Assembly: GCF_021432385.1 (NCBI RefSeq) | Contig: NZ_JAEACT010000002.1 | Coordinates: 372,001-436,000, forward strand | DNA length: 64,000 nt | Direction of reading: 5' to 3' | Source of the DNA: Clostridium hydrogenum | Lineage (GTDB): Bacteria > Bacillota > Clostridia > Clostridiales > Clostridiaceae | The notes under the pieces: generated by a model | The model's database searches: none | Seen by the model: the letters and a program-made list of their open reading frames with translations, nothing else | Told to the model about the DNA's origin: nothing | Position numbers and translations under genes: made by a program | Shown here: piece by piece, positions 61,153 through 64,000 of the stretch | Layout: each line of letters starts with the position of its first letter | Numbering within the stretch: position 1 is the first letter of the stretch

Positions 61153-62148
61153 ATGAAAGGTTGCGATACTATTAGTACTTTCATGTTTAAAACTAAAAAA
61201 AATAACGTTACACCAGTTAACAATATATTTATTGAAAAATATATGCCAAACGCAAGAGGAGAATATGTGAAAGTATATCTTTTAGGTCTTAAGTATTGCA
61301 TGTCCGATGAGCCCGGTATAAATTCATCCATGATGGCTTCAATCCTTCATCTACTTGAAACTGATGTAATAAATGCTTGGAATTATTGGAATGATGAAAA
61401 TGTGGTTAAACTAATTCCTTTAGATAATATGGGTAATTTCAGTATACAATTTTTAGATATAACCGAAGATTCAGAAGAAAAAGCCGAAAATATTGATTTA
61501 TTAAATGAACTAGATAAAAATGCTATAAAGGGCATGCTTCAAGATATTGAAAAACTTCTTGGAAGAACTCTTTCACCTAAAGAAATGACATTATATATAG
61601 GTTGGCAAAACGACTTTAATTTTTCACCAGAAATCATTCTTCTTCTAATTCAATATTGTGTATCTAAGGGTAAAACTGATTACAGGTATATTGAAAAAAT
61701 AGCATTTGCTTGGCATGATTCAAACATTAAATCTATAGATGATGCTCAAACTTATATTAAAAAGCATGAAGATAAATGGATTAAAATTAGGAAAATCTTA
61801 AATTACCTTGGAATCAAGGATGCAGAAATAATGAAACCTCAAGAACAACTCCTTGAAAAATGGATAAATTCATACAACTTTACTGTTGATGTAATATTTA
61901 AAGCTTGTGACATATGCTTTGAAAGGATAAATAAAGCCGACTTCAAATATATAGATGCCATTTTAACAAATTGGTTTAAAGCAGGCATTAAAACTGTAAC
62001 TGATATAGATACTAAGGATTTAAGGAAATCAACTTTCAAACCAAATAAACCAAATATTGCAAAAGGAAACTTTAATAATTATGAGCAAAGAAATTACGAT
62101 TTTGATGATTTAGAAAAAAAATTATTAGGATGGGATAATAATGATTAA
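61153..62148 (+). CDS. DnaD-domain primosome protein
   Basis: The 331-residue protein has an N-terminal winged-helix-like part ('NIFIEKYMPNARGEYVKVYL' onward) and two DnaD-like helical domains (about 130-200 and 230-290) with the signatures 'LSPKEMTLYIGWQNDFNFSP' and 'KYIDAILTNWFKAGIKTVTD'. DnaD/DnaB proteins remodel DNA and recruit the helicase loader in low-GC Gram-positives. Its stop overlaps the next gene, a DnaC/DnaI-type ATPase, by 8 nt. Which paralogue (DnaD or DnaB) it corresponds to functionally is not certain. The ribosome site for the first ATG is weak. Confidence 0.88.
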   Translation: MKGCDTISTFMFKTKKNNVTPVNNIFIEKYMPNARGEYVKVYLLGLKYCMSDEPGINSSMMASILHLLETDVINAWNYWNDENVVKLIPLDNMGNFSIQFLDITEDSEEKAENIDLLNELDKNAIKGMLQDIEKLLGRTLSPKEMTLYIGWQNDFNFSPEIILLLIQYCVSKGKTDYRYIEKIAFAWHDSNIKSIDDAQTYIKKHEDKWIKIRKILNYLGIKDAEIMKPQEQLLEKWINSYNFTVDVIFKACDICFERINKADFKYIDAILTNWFKAGIKTVTDIDTKDLRKSTFKPNKPNIAKGNFNNYEQRNYDFDDLEKKLLGWDNND

Positions 62149-63127
62149 AAAATATGCTGAAGAAATCGAAAAAATGTATTCTCGAATACGTGAAAAGGAA
62201 GAAGCCGATTTAAAAACAAGAAAAGAAGAAATAAACACTAAACTACCAGCAGTAATATCCTTGGATAATAAAATAGGTAAGCTTTCAATAGAATTGTCTT
62301 TAAGCATGTTTAAAGATATTAAACAAGATAGAGATACATACATTAAAACCTTAAAAAATCAAATTACAGAACTTAGAATAGAACGATCTGAAATGTTATC
62401 CGCTAACGGTTACCCAATTGACTATTTAACTTTAAAATATAGATGTCCTAAATGTAAAGACACTGGTTACATAGGAACTCAAAAATGTTCCTGCTATAAA
62501 AAGTATTTAATTAAATTTTACTATGATGATTCAGAGTTAAAATCTTTGTTAAAACTTAATAACTTTGATAACTTTGATATAAATTTTTATTCAACAAGAA
62601 AAAATCCAACTGAACCAGAAAGTCCACGAAAAAATATTGAAAAAATTTTCGCTAAAGCCATTAATTTTGTAAGTAATTTTGATGCTTCTTCAGAAAACTT
62701 CCTTTTTTATGGCAGCTCCGGAACAGGTAAAACTTTTTTATGCCAGTGTATTGCAAAAGATTTATTAGATAAAGGTCATCTTGTTATGTATAAAACCTCT
62801 GACGATTTAATTCATTCTTTAAAAAAAATACGCTTTGATGGCGATTCAACATTAGAAGATTTAATTGTAAATTGTGATTTGCTTATTATTGATGATCTTG
62901 GCACAGAACAAATAAATGATTTTTCTAAAACAGAGATTTTTAATTTATTAAACAAAAAAATTCTTCTAAATAAAAAAATGATTATTTCATCAAATTTAAC
63001 CTTGGAAGAGCTTTCTAGGATATATTCAGAAAGAATGACTTCACGACTATTTGGCGACTTTACCTTATGTAAATTTTATGGAGACGACATAAGGGTAAAG
63101 AAAAACTTAAACAGGATGAAAGACTAG
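62141..63127 (+). CDS. dnaC: Helicase loader ATPase, DnaC/DnaI type
   Basis: A 328-residue AAA+ protein. An N-terminal helical part is followed by a zinc-binding cluster 'CPKCKDTGYIGTQKCSC' (about 105), then the ATPase core with Walker A 'FYGSSGTGKTFLCQCIA' (about 188), Walker B 'DLLIIDDLGTEQIND' (about 247) and the arginine finger region 'YSERMTSRLFGDF' (about 297). It loads the replicative helicase and is coupled to the DnaD-domain gene. Ribosome site AGGATGGGA. The stop codon merges with the following palindrome. Confidence 0.9.
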   Translation: MIKKYAEEIEKMYSRIREKEEADLKTRKEEINTKLPAVISLDNKIGKLSIELSLSMFKDIKQDRDTYIKTLKNQITELRIERSEMLSANGYPIDYLTLKYRCPKCKDTGYIGTQKCSCYKKYLIKFYYDDSELKSLLKLNNFDNFDINFYSTRKNPTEPESPRKNIEKIFAKAINFVSNFDASSENFLFYGSSGTGKTFLCQCIAKDLLDKGHLVMYKTSDDLIHSLKKIRFDGDSTLEDLIVNCDLLIIDDLGTEQINDFSKTEIFNLLNKKILLNKKMIISSNLTLEELSRIYSERMTSRLFGDFTLCKFYGDDIRVKKNLNRMKD

Positions 63128-63361
63128 GTGAAGCAATAATATTGAAGAGCCATTAAATAAAATTAATAAATCTAAGGGGTTAATTATTAAAATCCTAAGA
63201 GTTTTCAATAACTCGCTATTCGTTCAAACAATTGAAAACTCTAAGTCTTTTAACAATTAACCCCTAAGATTTATAAAATTTTATTTAAATCGTCTCTTCA
63301 ATACTATTGCTTCACCTAAACTGGTATTAAGGAAAAAATTCCTCCGTGCCTACGGAATTTT
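63126..63361. repeat. Structured 3'-end palindrome, copy 6 (inverted orientation)
   Basis: The palindrome 63126-63317 begins with the last bases of the dnaC stop codon (AGGTGAAGCAATAATATTG). The tip is TTTTCAATAACTCGC, then GTTCAAACAATTGAAAAC. After 11 nt comes the short module in reverse (AATTCCTCCGTGCCTACGGA, 63329-63361). Orientation relative to its gene equals that of all other copies. Confidence 0.85.
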
Positions 63362-63458
63362 GTAATAAAAAACACTTCAGATATTCACAATATAGCCTAT
63401 ATATTTTTTTAAATAATACTACAAAAATTAAGTTCATTCCACTGCTCTAATGCAAATT

Positions 63459-63573
63459 GTATATCGATAAACACCATGGAAGATTGAAATTACTAATACC
63501 AAATCCCTCCTGTTAAATTACAATTTTTATAGCAGAGTACAAGGAAGTATAATTTGCCTTTGGCTTCTTAACA
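63459..63573. repeat. Half copy of the outer-arm/heptamer repeat
   Basis: GTATATCGATAAACACCATG, then GAAATTACTAATACCAAAT, then AGCAGAGTACAAGGAAGTAT: a left outer arm and one or two heptamers without the right half. A degenerate remnant. Confidence 0.55.
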
Positions 63574-63620
63574 TTCTTTTTACAAAAAACAAAAATTCCT
63601 TAGAAAAATCTAAGGAACTT

Positions 63621-63696
<76 letters not shown>

Positions 63697-63710
63697 TTGA
63701 TATTTAATTA

Positions 63711-63787
63711 TGGCGACTTGGAAGGGGATCGAACCCTCGACCTCTGGCGTGACAGGCCAGCACTCTAACCAGCTGAGCTACCAAGCC
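63711..63787 (-). tRNA. tRNA-Asp (anticodon GTC)
   Basis: A 77-nt cloverleaf with acceptor GGCTTGG / CCAAGTC (one G-U pair), anticodon loop CTGTCAC (GTC), T-arm GGGTTCGATCC and encoded CCA. It lies 14 bp upstream of tRNA-Thr. It would be a substrate of the AspRS encoded at 6716-7996. Confidence 0.95.
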
Positions 63788-63794
63788 ATAATTG

Positions 63795-63870
63795 TGGTGG
63801 GCATTACAGGGCTCGAACCTGTGACCCTCTGCTTGTAAGGCAGATGCTCTCCCAGCTGAGCTAAACGCCC
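63795..63870 (-). tRNA. tRNA-Val (anticodon TAC)
   Basis: A 76-nt cloverleaf with acceptor GGGCGTT / AATGCCC, anticodon loop CTTACAA (TAC), T-arm AGGTTCGAGCC and encoded CCA. Confidence 0.95.
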
Positions 63871-63881
63871 ACAATAAAATA

Positions 63882-63956
63882 TGGTGACCCGTACGGGACT
63901 CGAACCCATGATACCACCGTGAAAGGGTGGTGTCTTAACCGCTTGACCAACGGGCC
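63882..63956 (-). tRNA. tRNA-Glu (anticodon TTC)
   Basis: A 75-nt cloverleaf with acceptor GGCCCGT / ACGGGTC, anticodon loop CTTTCAC (TTC), T-arm GGGTTCGAGTC and encoded CCA. Confidence 0.95.
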
Positions 63957-63961
63957 ATATT

Positions 63962-64000
63962 TGGTGCTGGCAGAAGGAATTGAACCCTCAACCTACTGAT
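63962..64000 (-). tRNA. tRNA, probably a second tRNA-Thr (5' part outside window)
   Basis: The 39 visible bases, covering the CCA end, acceptor, T-arm and part of the anticodon stem, are identical to the 3' half of the tRNA-Thr at 63621-63696. The anticodon lies beyond the window, so identity is inferred from that match. Confidence 0.8.

Noticed and set aside
61053..61331. Reverse-strand frame over the dnaD promoter and 5' end
   Set aside because: It covers the dnaD promoter and start, has no ribosome site and no recognisable domain.

Overview
The window looks like a chromosomal stretch of a low-GC clostridium (Clostridium sensu stricto, species not determinable from sequence alone). The evidence is strong AT bias, AGGAGG-type ribosome binding sites, a T-box leader, a one-operon type II fatty acid synthesis cluster with FabK and a FabT-like MarR regulator, an archaeal-type aspartyl-tRNA synthetase, and a DnaD/DnaC helicase-loader pair. 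No prophage, insertion-sequence transposase, rRNA or CRISPR array is visible.

Layout. 1-10.6 kb: a partial AraC-type DNA-binding domain fused to a methyltransferase, an orphan FtsX-type permease, an HD-domain hydrolase, a membrane-anchored MutS-like ATPase, aspS behind a T-box leader with two T-box/terminator modules, and an exported protein pair including a phosphodiester glycosidase. 10.7-12.7 kb: a small ABC transporter flanked by two paralogous putative small RNAs with C-rich loops. 12.7-24.7 kb: citrate fermentation. An operon citM-citC-citD-citE-citF-citX-pckA is read leftward and its SorC-type regulator is divergent; citG and a CitS-type citrate transporter follow as a second divergent pair. 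Citrate would enter through CitS and be cleaved to acetate and oxaloacetate; oxaloacetate would then be decarboxylated (CitM) or converted to PEP (PckA). CitX and CitG make and attach the lyase prosthetic group. 24.9-27.5 kb: topB and ptsH (HPr).

27.7-38.8 kb: fatty acid synthesis, read leftward as fabT-fabH-acpP-fabK-fabD-fabG-fabF-accB-fabZ-accC-accD-accA, with a second FabK-like flavoprotein upstream. Both promoters have the same layout: TTGACA, 17 nt, TATACT, then two TTGATTATCAA-type operators 16 bp apart. 39.1-46.5 kb: a HAD hydrolase, DAHP synthase, an unknown protein, and a MacB-like ABC exporter under a GntR/YtrA-type repressor, whose promoter lies in a 54-bp palindrome. 46.9-52.8 kb: ethanolamine use (eutA-eat-eutB-eutC) without microcompartment genes. 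53.2-63.1 kb: an ECF sigma factor with its DUF4179 anti-sigma partner, a KimA-like transporter, cinA, a chemoreceptor, and the DnaD/DnaC pair. 63.6-64 kb: a leftward tRNA cluster (Thr, Asp, Val, Glu, then a second Thr-like copy cut by the window end).

The most unusual content is between the genes. At least two elaborate families of non-coding palindromes recur. One is a ~190-bp palindrome (six copies) with a conserved core and variable but self-complementary arms. It is tied by a constant 11-nt spacer to a short hairpin and is placed against stop codons in one fixed orientation. The other (seven copies plus relics) ends in inverted arrays of 7-bp units and encloses interchangeable hairpin modules, sometimes nested inside a further palindrome. 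A third, 158-bp MITE-like element occurs twice. These dispersed structured elements, with the twin small RNAs, are the best candidates for something undescribed.
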